Positions 17,360-25,782 of a stretch of DNA of 64,000 nt are shown in pieces (the first letter of the stretch is position 1; the number at the start of each line of letters is the position of its first letter). The notes below the pieces were generated by a model. The model was not told the origin of the DNA and searched no databases. It worked only from the letters and a program-made list of their open reading frames with translations. Position numbers and translations under genes: made by a program. The stretch is from CAIKBL01 sp964555355 (GTDB lineage: Bacteria; Pseudomonadota; Gammaproteobacteria; Ga0077536): the NCBI GenBank assembly GCA_964555355.1, contig CAZKRY010000011.1:62001-126000 (forward strand), given 5' to 3'.

Positions 17360-17751
17360 AACGGAAGCGTGTCCTGAATATGTTGCGCCATATTTCGTGC
17401 AAGAAAATCGCGCGGCAAATCGCGCCGCAACGAGTTTCCCTTCATGCGCGCGCTGACGCTCAGACCACCCACTGGTTGGTGTGTGTAACATCGCACATGG
17501 CCGGATCGCTGATCGATGGGGCGCTGGTTTTGACCCGACCGGCAAAGCGGCGGATGAATTCGAGCGGATCACTCACCTTGCCGCTGAAGTCGTACCAGCG
17601 GCCGCTCGCTCCAAGGGCCGGCGCAATGTTTGCTCGCTGCGCGCCGCCACTGGGTATTCGCTTACTGTGCCGGACTGAAAATAGCGGTTGGCTACGACAC
17701 GGAGCACTCACTGGGTGCCGCCCGAATCGACACACCTCGAATTGAATTTTG

Positions 17752-17856
17752 AGACCGCTTGTAGTGACCTTTAATCAAGACGATTTCACGGAAGCGTCGG
17801 AAATCTTTCAAATTGAGATCGTGACGCCGGCCGCGCCGCTCCGCCAACTGAGGTAA
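17752..17856 (+). pseudogene. Possible 3' remnant of a PIN-domain (VapC-like) toxin
   Basis: The last 30 or so codons before TAA 17854-17856 read LVVTFNQDDFTEASEIF and IEIVTPAAPLRQL, which resembles the conserved C-terminus of PIN-domain toxins (VTFNxxDF ... TPxxxL). An in-frame stop at 17743 and the lack of any PIN N-terminus upstream show that it is only a fragment. It ends six bases before the next antitoxin-like gene. Confidence 0.4.
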
Positions 17857-17862
17857 CGTGGC

Positions 17863-18150
17863 ATGCGTAATAGTAACTTTGCCTTAAGGCTCCAGCCTTC
17901 GCTGTTGGAAGAGCTGCGGACCATGTCTGAGGTCGAAGGCGTCGCGGTAAATCAGCTAATCAACGCTGCGATTGCAGAAAAGCTTGCGCAACTGCGAACA
18001 GCTAAATGGTTTGCAGATCGCATTGCAGCCGCTGATCCCAAGGCGGGCACAGCCCTACTTCGAGATCTGAAGCGCGGCGGTCGCGAGAAGCCTCGCAAGG
18101 GAGACGAAATCCTGGCGGTGCGCAAGAAGCGCCGACGTGTGGCTGGTTGA
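17863..18150 (+). CDS. Ribbon-helix-helix/HicB-like DNA-binding protein, probable antitoxin
   Basis: 95 residues. The N-terminal FALRLQPSLLEELRTMSEVE, then VNQLINAAIAEKLAQL, has the strand-helix-helix pattern of HicB/Arc-type regulators. The basic C-terminus (LKRGGREKPRKGDE) is probably disordered. It follows a PIN-toxin remnant and has no intact toxin beside it. It may be the surviving half of a toxin-antitoxin pair. Confidence 0.6.
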   Translation: MRNSNFALRLQPSLLEELRTMSEVEGVAVNQLINAAIAEKLAQLRTAKWFADRIAAADPKAGTALLRDLKRGGREKPRKGDEILAVRKKRRRVAG

Positions 18151-18202
18151 GGTTGAGTAGCTAACGACAGAGGTCGGCCATTGATCTCAGGAGCGCGCAC
18201 CG

Positions 18203-18451
18203 ATGGCTCAATTCATTGTTCGCGATCTAGAAGAAGCAGTTAAGGTTCGTCTCAAGCGCTTGGCCGAGCGCCACGGGCGCAGTATGGAAGAGGAAATCCG
18301 GCGTAACTTACGCAACGCCGCCGAAGAATCCGCGCAGCCGGTGACTAAACTTGGCTCGCGTATTTCGGCGCGTTTCAGTGCCGCGGGCTTAACGTCAGGT
18401 CTACCCGAATTGCGTGGCAAGGCTTCACGCTCGGATGATTTCAAACCTTGA
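18203..18451 (+). CDS. FitA-like ribbon-helix-helix antitoxin
   Basis: 82 residues. The start MAQFIVRDLEEAVKVRLKRL and ERHGRSMEEEIRRNLRNA is the classic FitA/plasmid-stability signature: an RHH DNA-binding domain that represses the operon, with a C-terminal tail that inhibits the PIN toxin. TTG 18448 of the downstream toxin remnant overlaps its TGA, as in fitAB operons. The toxin is broken, so the antitoxin is probably functionally orphaned. Confidence 0.8.
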   Translation: MAQFIVRDLEEAVKVRLKRLAERHGRSMEEEIRRNLRNAAEESAQPVTKLGSRISARFSAAGLTSGLPELRGKASRSDDFKP

Positions 18452-18645
18452 TTATTCTCGATACTGACTTTCTGTTGGCGCACTAATGCGCTGAACGTAA
18501 GGCGCCAGATCCATCAGTCATCGAGTGGCTTGACCAACAGCCGGCGGAATCCATCTGGATCACAAGCTTCACGCTTTTCGAAGCCTGGCTCGGATTAGTG
18601 TGGGCGCCGACTGAAAATGGAACGACGATGCCGGCGCCGCAATGA
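18448..18645 (+). pseudogene. FitB-like PIN-domain toxin, broken and truncated
   Basis: The frame from TTG 18448 reads LIILDTDFLLAH, a PIN N-terminus with its first acidic metal ligand. It meets TAA at 18484-18486, then continues in frame with PDPSVIEWLDQQPAESIW and ITSFTLFEAWLGL, with the second acidic ligand in FEAW. It ends early at TGA 18643-18645. Roughly half of a normal 135-residue FitB is missing. The gene sits directly behind its antitoxin. Confidence 0.75.
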
Positions 18646-18667
18646 GCCGGGAATCCATAGCGAATTT

Positions 18668-18765
18668 CCAACGTGGCGCGGCTAGCTGACTTGTTGGGCT
18701 GGCCTAGTGTAACCTCGGCCGAGGTATCGGAAATCGCTCAATTCTACGTTGGCGCCAACACCGCT
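18668..18765 (+). repeat. Diverged inverted repeat within the island, copy A
   Basis: About 98 bases that align along nearly their whole length, with an estimated three quarters or more identity by eye, to the reverse complement of 20564-20663 (shared cores GTGGCGCGGCTA, CTTGTT, TCGGAAAT). Both could be pieces of one lost gene or element. In one frame copy A gives NVARLADLLGWPSVT and copy B gives TVARLPGLFGRLSMT, which hints at a former coding sequence. Confidence 0.5.
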
Positions 18766-18825
18766 AAGCTGATGGCAAGTTGTCGCCGTATGAGCGGCAG
18801 CACATAAACAAATCAGGAGACCACT

Positions 18826-19557
18826 ATGTCCCAGCCGGTATGCGCCATCATTGGTGCGGGTGAAGGCCTCGGGCAATCGCTTGCGCGAAAATTTGCCGCC
18901 GAAGGTTGTGCTATCGCGCTGATCTCGCGCAGCGCTGCGGGCAGCGCGGCCGCACTGGCCGCGGCGCAACGCGTCGCGGCGACCAGTCACGCGCGTTTCT
19001 TTAAGGCCGATGCAACCGATCCGCACAGCGTTGAAGCCGCTTGTGCTGCGATAGAGTCGGAGCTGGGACCGATTGAGATTCTGATCTACAACGCACGTGG
19101 CGGTTATGACTTGCGCGCACCACTGGCGATGACCTATGCCGAGCTAGACGAGATCTTTCGTCTAGAAGTGTTGGGCGCTTTTGCGGCGGCGAAAGCGGTG
19201 ATGCCAGGCATGATCAAACGTGGTCACGGCACCTTACTGTATTCGAGTGCCACCGCCGCCTATCGCGGCTCTGGCACGAACCCCCTGTTTGCGATCGGCA
19301 AGTTTGGTCTGCGCGCATTAACCCAGAGCTTAGCCAAGGCCTACGCTAAAGACGGTTTGCACATCGCGCATATTCGACTCGACTGTACCTTGGATGTGCC
19401 CTTGGTGCGCGAAATGTACGGTGCGGCGTTTAAGGCAGAGGATACTGCGAATACCGACGATGTCGCGATGTCCTATTGGTGGGTGTACCAACAACCGCGC
19501 TCGGCGTGGAGTAACGAAGTGGAACTACGGCCTTATACGGAAAATTGGACATACTAA
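18826..19557 (+). CDS. Short-chain dehydrogenase/reductase with altered catalytic Tyr
   Basis: 243 residues; ATG with TCAGGAGA seven bases upstream. The Rossmann signature is GAGEGLGQSLARKF (11-24), with NARGG in place of the usual NNAG and a Ser-rich strand YSSATAAY. Where YxxxK is expected the sequence is FAIGK, so the catalytic Tyr is Phe. Such variants exist in some SDR subfamilies and may be inactive or non-canonical; the substrate cannot be predicted. It is the only metabolic gene in the island and looks intact. Confidence 0.8.
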   Translation: MSQPVCAIIGAGEGLGQSLARKFAAEGCAIALISRSAAGSAAALAAAQRVAATSHARFFKADATDPHSVEAACAAIESELGPIEILIYNARGGYDLRAPLAMTYAELDEIFRLEVLGAFAAAKAVMPGMIKRGHGTLLYSSATAAYRGSGTNPLFAIGKFGLRALTQSLAKAYAKDGLHIAHIRLDCTLDVPLVREMYGAAFKAEDTANTDDVAMSYWWVYQQPRSAWSNEVELRPYTENWTY

Positions 19558-19688
19558 GCGTTAAGGCAGCACCGATGCGCGATGCGCACACGACGGTGCT
19601 ACAAATGTGAGGTCTGTTGCTACCGCCGTCGATTTGATTCCGTCGACGTCCCATCGCACCTCGCGTCACGAGACCATTTGCACGGGAA

Positions 19689-19790
19689 AGGGGACATCCC
19701 ACATTAATTTACCGAGTACGATTCGAAGCCGGTAAGCCGCTACTGGAAACCTGGGTGCGGCAAGCTTGGAATTAATGTGGGATATCCCCT
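19689..19790. repeat. MITE-like element with about 21-bp inverted ends
   Basis: The left end GGGGACATCCCACATTAATT (from 19689) is matched, inverted, by GAATTAATGTGGGATATCCCC at 19770-19790 with one or two mismatches. The unit of about 100 bp has no coding frame and ends at the 3' end of the doc gene. The ends resemble short palindromic elements mobilised in trans. No transposase is nearby. The rest of 19558-19790 shows nothing else. Confidence 0.55.
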
Positions 19791-20189
19791 TTATCCCTCG
19801 GTCGACACAAGATTTTCCTGTATCCAGCTAGCCAGGGCGTCTTCACCGATGTCGCCATTAGCGACTGCGAGCATCGTCCGAATGGCATCGGGTTGCTCAG
19901 CATTCAGGGTAAAGCTGTTAATCGCGAGGAATACACCGATTGAGAGAAAGGCTGCCCGCTTGTTGCCGTCTACAAAGGGATGATTCTTCGCCAGACCAAA
20001 TGCGTAGCTCGCCGCAAGCTCGGCAATCGAACTTTCCGGACGGTAGCTATGCGTGTTGCGAGGTCGGGCGAGCGCCGAATCAAGCAAACCCTCGTCTCTT
20101 ATGCCTCTGGCACCACCGAACGTGGCGATACTCTCTTCATGTAATAGAAGTACAGCAGCTCTGGTGAGCCAACGCGGCGCTGTGTTCAT
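19791..20189 (-). CDS. doc: Doc-type (Fic fold) toxin, death on curing
   Basis: 132 residues. The Fic motif is HPFVDGNKRAAF (about 66-77), and the N-terminus has the usual Doc segment with SIATFGGARGIRDEGLLDSA. Doc kinases phosphorylate elongation factor Tu and stop translation. The ATG overlaps the TGA of the antitoxin gene, as in phd-doc operons. The gene is full length, so this is the only pair in the island that still looks functional. Confidence 0.9.
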   Translation of the reverse strand: MNTAPRWLTRAAVLLLHEESIATFGGARGIRDEGLLDSALARPRNTHSYRPESSIAELAASYAFGLAKNHPFVDGNKRAAFLSIGVFLAINSFTLNAEQPDAIRTMLAVANGDIGEDALASWIQENLVSTEG

Positions 20190-20410
20190 TCAGCAAGCGC
20201 TTTGAACGTGTCTCGGTATTTCTTCATGAATGCTTTCCCCGCCTCCAGTTCTTCGCGGATTGCGGGATCGTATGGCGTAATGAGGTAGCCTTCAGCGGTT
20301 TCGATGGCGTACAGGTAGTCACCCTTTTCCACTTTCATCCGGGCAAGCATGTCTTTCGGGATCACAGTCCCCGTTGATGTTCCGACCGCTGTCAGCTTTA
20401 GGATAGTCAT
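20186..20410 (-). CDS. AbrB/MazE-like antitoxin of the Doc toxin
   Basis: 74 residues from ATG 20410; the longer open frame to 20491 lacks a ribosome site. MTILKLTAVGTSTGTVIPKD is a swapped-hairpin AbrB-type DNA-binding domain, followed by an acidic/basic C-terminal helix (EELEAGKAFMKKYRD) that would bind Doc. An AT-rich, partly palindromic stretch at 20428-20446 (around GATAATTATT) lies just upstream and may be the promoter/operator. The gap from 20447 to 20970 holds only repeat copy B and no gene that I can support. Confidence 0.85.
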   Translation of the reverse strand: MTILKLTAVGTSTGTVIPKDMLARMKVEKGDYLYAIETAEGYLITPYDPAIREELEAGKAFMKKYRDTFKALAE

Positions 20411-20563
20411 GCGAGCACCCCACAAATACTTATGATAATTATTATGCTGTCGCGCGTCATCGAGCAAGGAGTGACCAGATTGCGGTGACAAAAGGGAGTC
20501 GGGACGTCTCGGCTTCCTGGACGGTGATGTGTTGGCGCCGCCGGAGAATTGAGCCGTGGACCC

Positions 20564-20663
20564 GGTGTCTGTTGCGGCCGACGTCGATTTGAGCCATTTC
20601 CGACAATACGGCCAAGGTCATACTGAGCCGGCCGAACAAGCCAGGTAGCCGCGCCACGGTTGG
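20564..20663 (-). repeat. Diverged inverted repeat within the island, copy B
   Basis: Reverse-strand counterpart of 18668-18765. It lies in the 560-base gene-free stretch between the Doc antitoxin and the tRNA. No intact reading frame runs through it. Confidence 0.5.
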
Positions 20664-20970
20664 GGTTTCGGTAAGAATTGCTGGCCCATTTCCGCGCCGG
20701 CACGATGGCTTAGTTTTCGGTTGGCGCAAACAAGCGATTAGGGCAAGCGGGTCTTTGTGGGTCCTTATGACTGGTGATCGGGAGTTGTGCTAATTGCATC
20801 CGGTCCGTTCGCAAACGGTTAACCGAAACGCTGGCGGGGGCTCAGAGGAAAAAATTGACTCGCAGAAACCCCTTACTGCCACCGTTACTGCCACTAAAGA
20901 ACAATAACGACCAACAAAAACGCGCGCTTATACCAGTAAATATGAAGCCTAACTAATTGATTATGAAAGA

Positions 20971-21047
<77 letters not shown>

Positions 21048-21061
21048 GGAGAATGTTGAGT

Positions 21062-21086
21062 GGGGACAGATTTCAAATCTGTCCCC
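21062..21086. repeat. Perfect 12-bp palindrome (GGGGACAGATTT arms) between tRNA and rpoD
   Basis: GGGGACAGATTT, one central base, then AAATCTGTCCCC. It lies 10 bases past the rpoD stop. There is no T run on the rpoD-sense strand, so it is not a classical terminator, although the hairpin could protect the mRNA 3' end. The arms resemble the ends of short palindromic repeats associated with REP-type transposases. Confidence 0.6.
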
Positions 21087-21096
21087 GTACCGAAGA

Positions 21097-22950
21097 CTAA
21101 TCGAGGAAGGTTCGCAAACGTTCGGATCTGGAAGGATGCCGAAGTTTGCGCAGTGCTTTCGCTTCTATCTGCCGGATGCGTTCGCGCGTGACATCGAATT
21201 GTTTACCGACTTCTTCCAAGGTGTGGTCGGTATTCATATCGATGCCAAAACGCATGCGCAGCACTTTCGCTTCACGCGGGGTTAAGCCTTCCAACACTTC
21301 GCGGGTGCTGCGGCACAGGCCTTCGAAGGTTGCGGAGTCGATCGGCGACTGAATGTTTTGATCTTCGATGAAGTCGCCCAAATGGGAGTCTTCGTCGTCG
21401 CCGATGGGGGTTTCCATCGAGATCGGCTCTTTTGCGATCTTGAGCACCTTGCGGATTTTGTCTTCCGGCATCTCCATGCGCTGCGCCAATTCTTCCGGCG
21501 TCGGTTCGCGGCCTTTCTCTTGCAAAATCTGGCGCGAAATACGATTGAGCTTGTTGATGGTTTCAATCATGTGCACCGGAATCCGAATGGTGCGCGCCTG
21601 ATCCGCAATCGAGCGTGTGATCGCCTGCCTAATCCACCAGGTGGCGTAGGTCGAGAACTTGTAACCGCGGCGGTATTCGAATTTATCCACCGCCTTCATC
21701 AAACCGATGTTGCCTTCTTGGATGAGATCCAAAAACAGCAGGCCGCGGTTGGTGTATTTCTTGGCGATCGAAATAACCAAACGCAGGTTGGCCTCGACCA
21801 TTTCTTTCTTCGCGCGCCGGGCTTTCGCTTCCCCAATCGACATGCGGCGATTGATATCTTTGATTTCGCTGATGAGGACGCCGCTCGATTGTTCCACCTC
21901 CCGCATTTTGTCTTGCGCGGCGGTGACTTCGTCGGCGCGTTCTTTGAGCGCGGCGACAAACGGTTTCTTCTGCTTGAGCAGGGATTTCAGCCAGGTGTCA
22001 TCGGTCTCGCGATCGATGAAAAGCCCGAGGAAATCTTTGCGCGGGATGCGGCATTGTTTGACGCATACATCCATGATGGTTTTTTCGTGTTGGCGGATTT
22101 CATCCACCACCGAGCGCACCTGCAGCGCGAGTTGTTCGTTTACACGCGGAATGAGCTTGAAGACCAGGAACTTCTCTTGCAGCTCTTTGCGGGCTTCTTG
22201 CGTCTTCGCGTGATTGCGGCCGTTCTTCTTGGTCGCCGCTTGCACTTTTTTGTAGAGCTTGCGGAACTCTTCGAAGTGCAGCTTTACTTCTTCCGGATCG
22301 AGCTGGTTCGGGACCGGATCGCTATCGGCGTCGCCGCCTTCTTCTTCTTCGTTCTCCGGCGGCGCGACGGCCGCTTCCGGATCGCCCAGCTCCACGTCTT
22401 CGCGGATCTCGGTGGCCTCGGCGTTGAGATCGATAAAGCCGGCGATGATGTCGGTGATCTTGGCCTCGGTTTCGACCGTACGGTCGTATTCCGATAAGAA
22501 CAGTTCGGCCACGGCCGGAAAATCGGCGAGCGCGGACTGCACTTGATTTAGCCCATCTTCAATGCGGCGGGCAATCTTGATTTCGCCTTCGCGGGTCAAC
22601 AGGTCCACCGTCCCCATTTCACGCATGTACATGCGCACGGGATCGGTAGTGCGGCCGAATTCCGTATCCACCGCGGCAATGGCGGCGGCGGCTTCTTCGG
22701 CGGCTTCTTCGTCCACCTCGGGTTCGTTCATCAAAATGGCATCGAGATCCGGCGCGGTTTCATGCACCGTGATCCCCATGTCATTGATCATGTTGATGAT
22801 GTCTTCGATCTGTTCAGGATCGACAATGTCATCCGGAAGGTGATCGTTGACCTCATGATAGGTCAGGAACCCTTGCTCTTTCCCTTTCGCAATTAGGCGT
22901 TTGAGTTGCGACTGTTCGTCGTTCGATTCGATGTCGTCGAGGGTTTCCAT
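21097..22950 (-). CDS. rpoD: RNA polymerase primary sigma factor sigma70
   Basis: 617 residues, the usual length. Region 1.1 is at the N-terminus (LKRLIAKGKEQGFLTY), then an acidic non-conserved region (Asp/Glu-rich, about 190-225), region 2 (NLRLVISIAKKYTNRGL; FSTYATWWIRQAITR, which binds the -10 element), region 3 and region 4.2 (LEEVGKQFDVTRERIRQIEA, which binds the -35 element). It directs core polymerase to housekeeping promoters. It is the last gene of the rpsU-yqeY-dnaG-rpoD operon. The 176-base gap before it probably adds a separate promoter. Confidence 0.98.
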   Translation of the reverse strand: METLDDIESNDEQSQLKRLIAKGKEQGFLTYHEVNDHLPDDIVDPEQIEDIINMINDMGITVHETAPDLDAILMNEPEVDEEAAEEAAAAIAAVDTEFGRTTDPVRMYMREMGTVDLLTREGEIKIARRIEDGLNQVQSALADFPAVAELFLSEYDRTVETEAKITDIIAGFIDLNAEATEIREDVELGDPEAAVAPPENEEEEGGDADSDPVPNQLDPEEVKLHFEEFRKLYKKVQAATKKNGRNHAKTQEARKELQEKFLVFKLIPRVNEQLALQVRSVVDEIRQHEKTIMDVCVKQCRIPRKDFLGLFIDRETDDTWLKSLLKQKKPFVAALKERADEVTAAQDKMREVEQSSGVLISEIKDINRRMSIGEAKARRAKKEMVEANLRLVISIAKKYTNRGLLFLDLIQEGNIGLMKAVDKFEYRRGYKFSTYATWWIRQAITRSIADQARTIRIPVHMIETINKLNRISRQILQEKGREPTPEELAQRMEMPEDKIRKVLKIAKEPISMETPIGDDEDSHLGDFIEDQNIQSPIDSATFEGLCRSTREVLEGLTPREAKVLRMRFGIDMNTDHTLEEVGKQFDVTRERIRQIEAKALRKLRHPSRSERLRTFLD

Positions 22951-23126
22951 GCAGCCTTACCTTTGGTCAAAACGGTCTGTAGGACGGGCAGTAGCTGGCC
23001 GTCAGGTGAGCGTCTTAGAGTTTAGTACAAAGCTAATGTTCCGCCAGGAATGGCCGGAAACAGCAGGCAAGTATAACTGACGACGCTTGCGTCCGGCCAC
23101 CCTTCAATAGTTTGCGAATGACTCGT

Positions 23127-24884
23127 TTACGGTTCAGGCAGAGGTTTGCGCTGAAGTCGCCGGCGCACGTCTTCGGATAAATTGCCGGGTCCGGATTCAG
23201 CGCCAATCGCCCGTTGAAAGCGACTGCGTTGCGTGTCTTTGCGGATTTGCTGCAACGTGCCCGTGAACTCAGACTCCCAAAGCTCCGGCGGTAACACCAA
23301 ACGTTGCGCCAGCACTTCATCCATGAGCTCCATATAAGGCGTATCGCGATAACGTTCGACCAAGGCGCCGCTGGTCATCAAGGAGTCCTGCCGGAGTGTT
23401 TCGAGCAGATGAATCAACAGTGCGACCTTGGGATCGCTTGCCACATCCACCGCCGGGAAATCTTCGGCGAGATGGGCCAATGTGGGCTGGCGGACCAGCA
23501 TGGCGAGCGCGTGATCGAGTCGCGAGGACTTTTTGCGGTGGCTGAGCAGCGGGCGTGGATTGGGGACATTCTCGGGCTCCTCGCCTCGGGTCGGTCGTTG
23601 TGGGAGGCGTGCAGGGCCAAGCTCGACGCGAGTCTGTGCCAGGCCCGCCAAGTGCTCCAGCAACAATTGCTTAAATGTCGTGCCGGGGACCTTCTGGATG
23701 AGCGGTTTGGCCAGCGCCGCCAGCCGTGCACGGCCTTCCAGTGTGCGTAAGTCGGTTTGTGTACTTAATTGCCTAAACAATAGTTCGGAGAGCCCGACCA
23801 GCTTGCTCGTATCTTCAAACGCCCCGCGGCCGGCCTGTCGCACCCAAGAGTCCGGATCATGTCCATCCGGCAGAAAGAGAAACGCGGCGGTGCGGCCGTC
23901 TTGCATCAGCGGCAGAGTAACTTCAAGCGCGCGCCAACTAGCGCGCTGACCGGCGGCATCGCCATCGAAACAAAACACGACTTCCGAGACTTGCCTAAAA
24001 ATCTGTTCCAGATGCTCGCCGGTAGTGGCCGTGCCAAGCGTCGCCACGGCATCCGTCACGCCATGTTGCGCGAGCGCAACCACGTCCATGTAGCCTTCCA
24101 CAATCAAAATGCGCCGCAGCTTGGTCTGTGCTTTGAGCACCGTGTCGAACCCATAAAGCTCGCGCCGCTTATGGAAAATGGCGGTTTCCGGCGAGTTTAG
24201 ATACTTGGGCTCACCGTGATCGATGATGCGTCCGCCGAAGGCGATACAACGTCCGCGGCGATCATGGATCGGAAAAATGATCCGGTCGCGAAAGCGATCG
24301 TAGAACCCACCGCCGTCGCGCTCGACGATTAAACCTGCTTCAAGCAGTAACTGTTCGCGCTCAGGCGTGCCGCCCAATTCGGTCAACAATGCGTCCCAGC
24401 CCGGCGGCGCATAGCCCATCTGAAAACGTTTGGCGATTTCACCCGTCAAGCCGCGGCCTTTTAAATAGTTCACGGCGCGTTCGCGCGCGGGGTGAAACTT
24501 CAGCCATTTGGCAAAACATTTCTCGGCGTCCGCCAACACCGCATACAGTGGTCCATGATCAATCGCGGCAGGTTCAAAAGTTCCTTCGTATTCCACGGCC
24601 ATGCCGATGCTCGCAGCCAAATCCTCCACCGCATCGACAAAGCCAAGCCCGCCGTTTTGCATGACAAATCCGATAGCGGATCCATGCTGGCCGCAGCCAA
24701 AGCAGTGATAAAACTGTTTGTCCGGGCTCACCGTGAAAGAAGGGGTTTTTTCTTTATGGAATGGGCATAGCCCTTGAAAATCGCGACCGGCTTTCTTCAG
24801 CGTGACCGCACGGCCAACCACCTCGACGATATCGATACGTGCGAGTAATTGGTCGACAAAATGGCGGGCGATACGTTGGGCCAC
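23127..24884 (-). CDS. dnaG: DNA primase
   Basis: 585 residues. The CHC2 zinc finger comes first (CPFHKEKTPSF ... YHCFGCGQHG), then the primase core with the TOPRIM motif (IVEGYMDVVALAQ) and the acidic DGDAAGQ, and finally a helicase-binding domain that is less conserved. It makes RNA primers for lagging-strand synthesis. Its place between yqeY and rpoD is the classical macromolecular synthesis operon. Confidence 0.97.
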   Translation of the reverse strand: MAQRIARHFVDQLLARIDIVEVVGRAVTLKKAGRDFQGLCPFHKEKTPSFTVSPDKQFYHCFGCGQHGSAIGFVMQNGGLGFVDAVEDLAASIGMAVEYEGTFEPAAIDHGPLYAVLADAEKCFAKWLKFHPARERAVNYLKGRGLTGEIAKRFQMGYAPPGWDALLTELGGTPEREQLLLEAGLIVERDGGGFYDRFRDRIIFPIHDRRGRCIAFGGRIIDHGEPKYLNSPETAIFHKRRELYGFDTVLKAQTKLRRILIVEGYMDVVALAQHGVTDAVATLGTATTGEHLEQIFRQVSEVVFCFDGDAAGQRASWRALEVTLPLMQDGRTAAFLFLPDGHDPDSWVRQAGRGAFEDTSKLVGLSELLFRQLSTQTDLRTLEGRARLAALAKPLIQKVPGTTFKQLLLEHLAGLAQTRVELGPARLPQRPTRGEEPENVPNPRPLLSHRKKSSRLDHALAMLVRQPTLAHLAEDFPAVDVASDPKVALLIHLLETLRQDSLMTSGALVERYRDTPYMELMDEVLAQRLVLPPELWESEFTGTLQQIRKDTQRSRFQRAIGAESGPGNLSEDVRRRLQRKPLPEP

Positions 24885-24967
24885 GGCAAAACACGGGACT
24901 GTGCGCGAGCCGCACGGGGTGAGATTCTACGGGAGTTTGGCGTCTTGGGCGGGCCGCCGACTTTTGC

Positions 24968-25417
24968 TTAGCTCGACAGCTTGGCTTTAACTTTGGCGCT
25001 AACCGCGCCGACATCGGCGCGGCCGATGAGGTTGGGGCGTAATTCGTTCATGACCCGGCCCATGTCTTTGATTTGCGTGGCGCCGGTCGCGGCTAACGCG
25101 GCAGCAATGAGCGCTTCGATTTCATCCGCGGTCAGCGGCGTGGGCAGGAATTCTTCGATGATCGCGAGTTCGGCGCGTTCTTTATCGGCGAGATCGGCAC
25201 GACTGGCTGCGTCGAATTGGCTGATCGAATCGCGGCGCTGCGCGGTCATTTTGGTCAGGATGCCGATGACCGCCGTATCATCCAATTCAACGCGATTATC
25301 GACTTCAATCTGCTTCATCGCGGCGAGCATCAAGCGCAAAGTTGACGCGCGCAGTTTGTCGCCGCTTTTCAGCGAGGCTTTCACCTCACCGTTGATGCGC
25401 TCTTTTAGGGGTGACAT
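24968..25417 (-). CDS. yqeY: GatB/YqeY domain protein
   Basis: 149 residues. The N-terminus LKERINGEVKASLKSGDKLR, then LRLMLAAMKQIE, and the C-terminal DMGRVMNELRPNLIGRAD, are the signature of the YqeY family, related to the tail domain of GatB. It may help tRNA-dependent amidation or bind tRNA; the exact role is not established. It lies between rpsU and dnaG, its usual position. Confidence 0.93.
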   Translation of the reverse strand: MSPLKERINGEVKASLKSGDKLRASTLRLMLAAMKQIEVDNRVELDDTAVIGILTKMTAQRRDSISQFDAASRADLADKERAELAIIEEFLPTPLTADEIEALIAAALAATGATQIKDMGRVMNELRPNLIGRADVGAVSAKVKAKLSS

Positions 25418-25457
25418 GACGTTCTAATGGGGCGGCGGGTGGACGCCGCCGGCCGCG

Positions 25458-25673
25458 CTAGTACGGGCGCGCTTTACGAATAGACTGCCGGGCAGCCTTC
25501 TTTTGCCAACGTTTGACGGCCGCTGCCGCTTTGCGTTTCCGCTCTTGGGTGGGCTTCTCGTAGAATTCGCGCTTGTGAACTTCGGCAAGCACTCCCGCCT
25601 TCTCACATGCGCGCTTGAATCGGCGCATGGCGATATCAAAAGGCTCGTTTTCGCGGATTTTGACGCTGGGCAT
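25458..25673 (-). CDS. rpsU: 30S ribosomal protein S21
   Basis: 71 residues from ATG 25673; the frame is open further upstream, but only this start gives the family N-terminus MPSVKIRENEPFDIAMRRFK. The highly basic C-terminus is typical. S21 helps base-pairing of the mRNA leader with 16S rRNA. It is the first gene of the operon, and the 110 bases up to the divergent tsaD should hold both promoters. Confidence 0.96.
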   Translation of the reverse strand: MPSVKIRENEPFDIAMRRFKRACEKAGVLAEVHKREFYEKPTQERKRKAAAAVKRWQKKAARQSIRKARPY

Positions 25674-25782
25674 ACGTTTTTTGACGGTCCTGGGCTGGTT
25701 GAGAAGGCGCGGGATCGTAGCCGCGCCCCCGCGAATTGTCCACCTTACCAACTTCGGCATCGCGCCGGGGCGAGGCGTTTAG

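Larger units (their letters stand above)
16444..20970. mobile_element. Decayed genomic island inserted at a CAT-anticodon tRNA gene
   Basis: A 45-base stretch at 16444-16488 is an exact direct repeat of 20971-21015, the 3' part of the tRNA gene. This is the hallmark of a tyrosine-recombinase integration that rebuilds the tRNA 3' end. The 4.5 kb between them are gene-poor, contain AT-rich stretches, and carry toxin-antitoxin loci (several broken), one SDR gene and small inverted repeats. No integrase gene is left, so the element should be immobile. Orientation: the intact tRNA lies on the rpoD side. Confidence 0.75.

Noticed and set aside
17380..17745. Short open frames (up to 121 codons) in the island between the XRE antitoxin and the PIN remnant
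   Set aside because: No ribosome sites, no recognisable domain and mutually overlapping frames; probably decayed DNA.
21358..22497. 379-codon open frame antisense to rpoD
   Set aside because: It is a mirror of rpoD codon usage in GC-rich DNA, with no domain, no ribosome site and full overlap of a certain gene.
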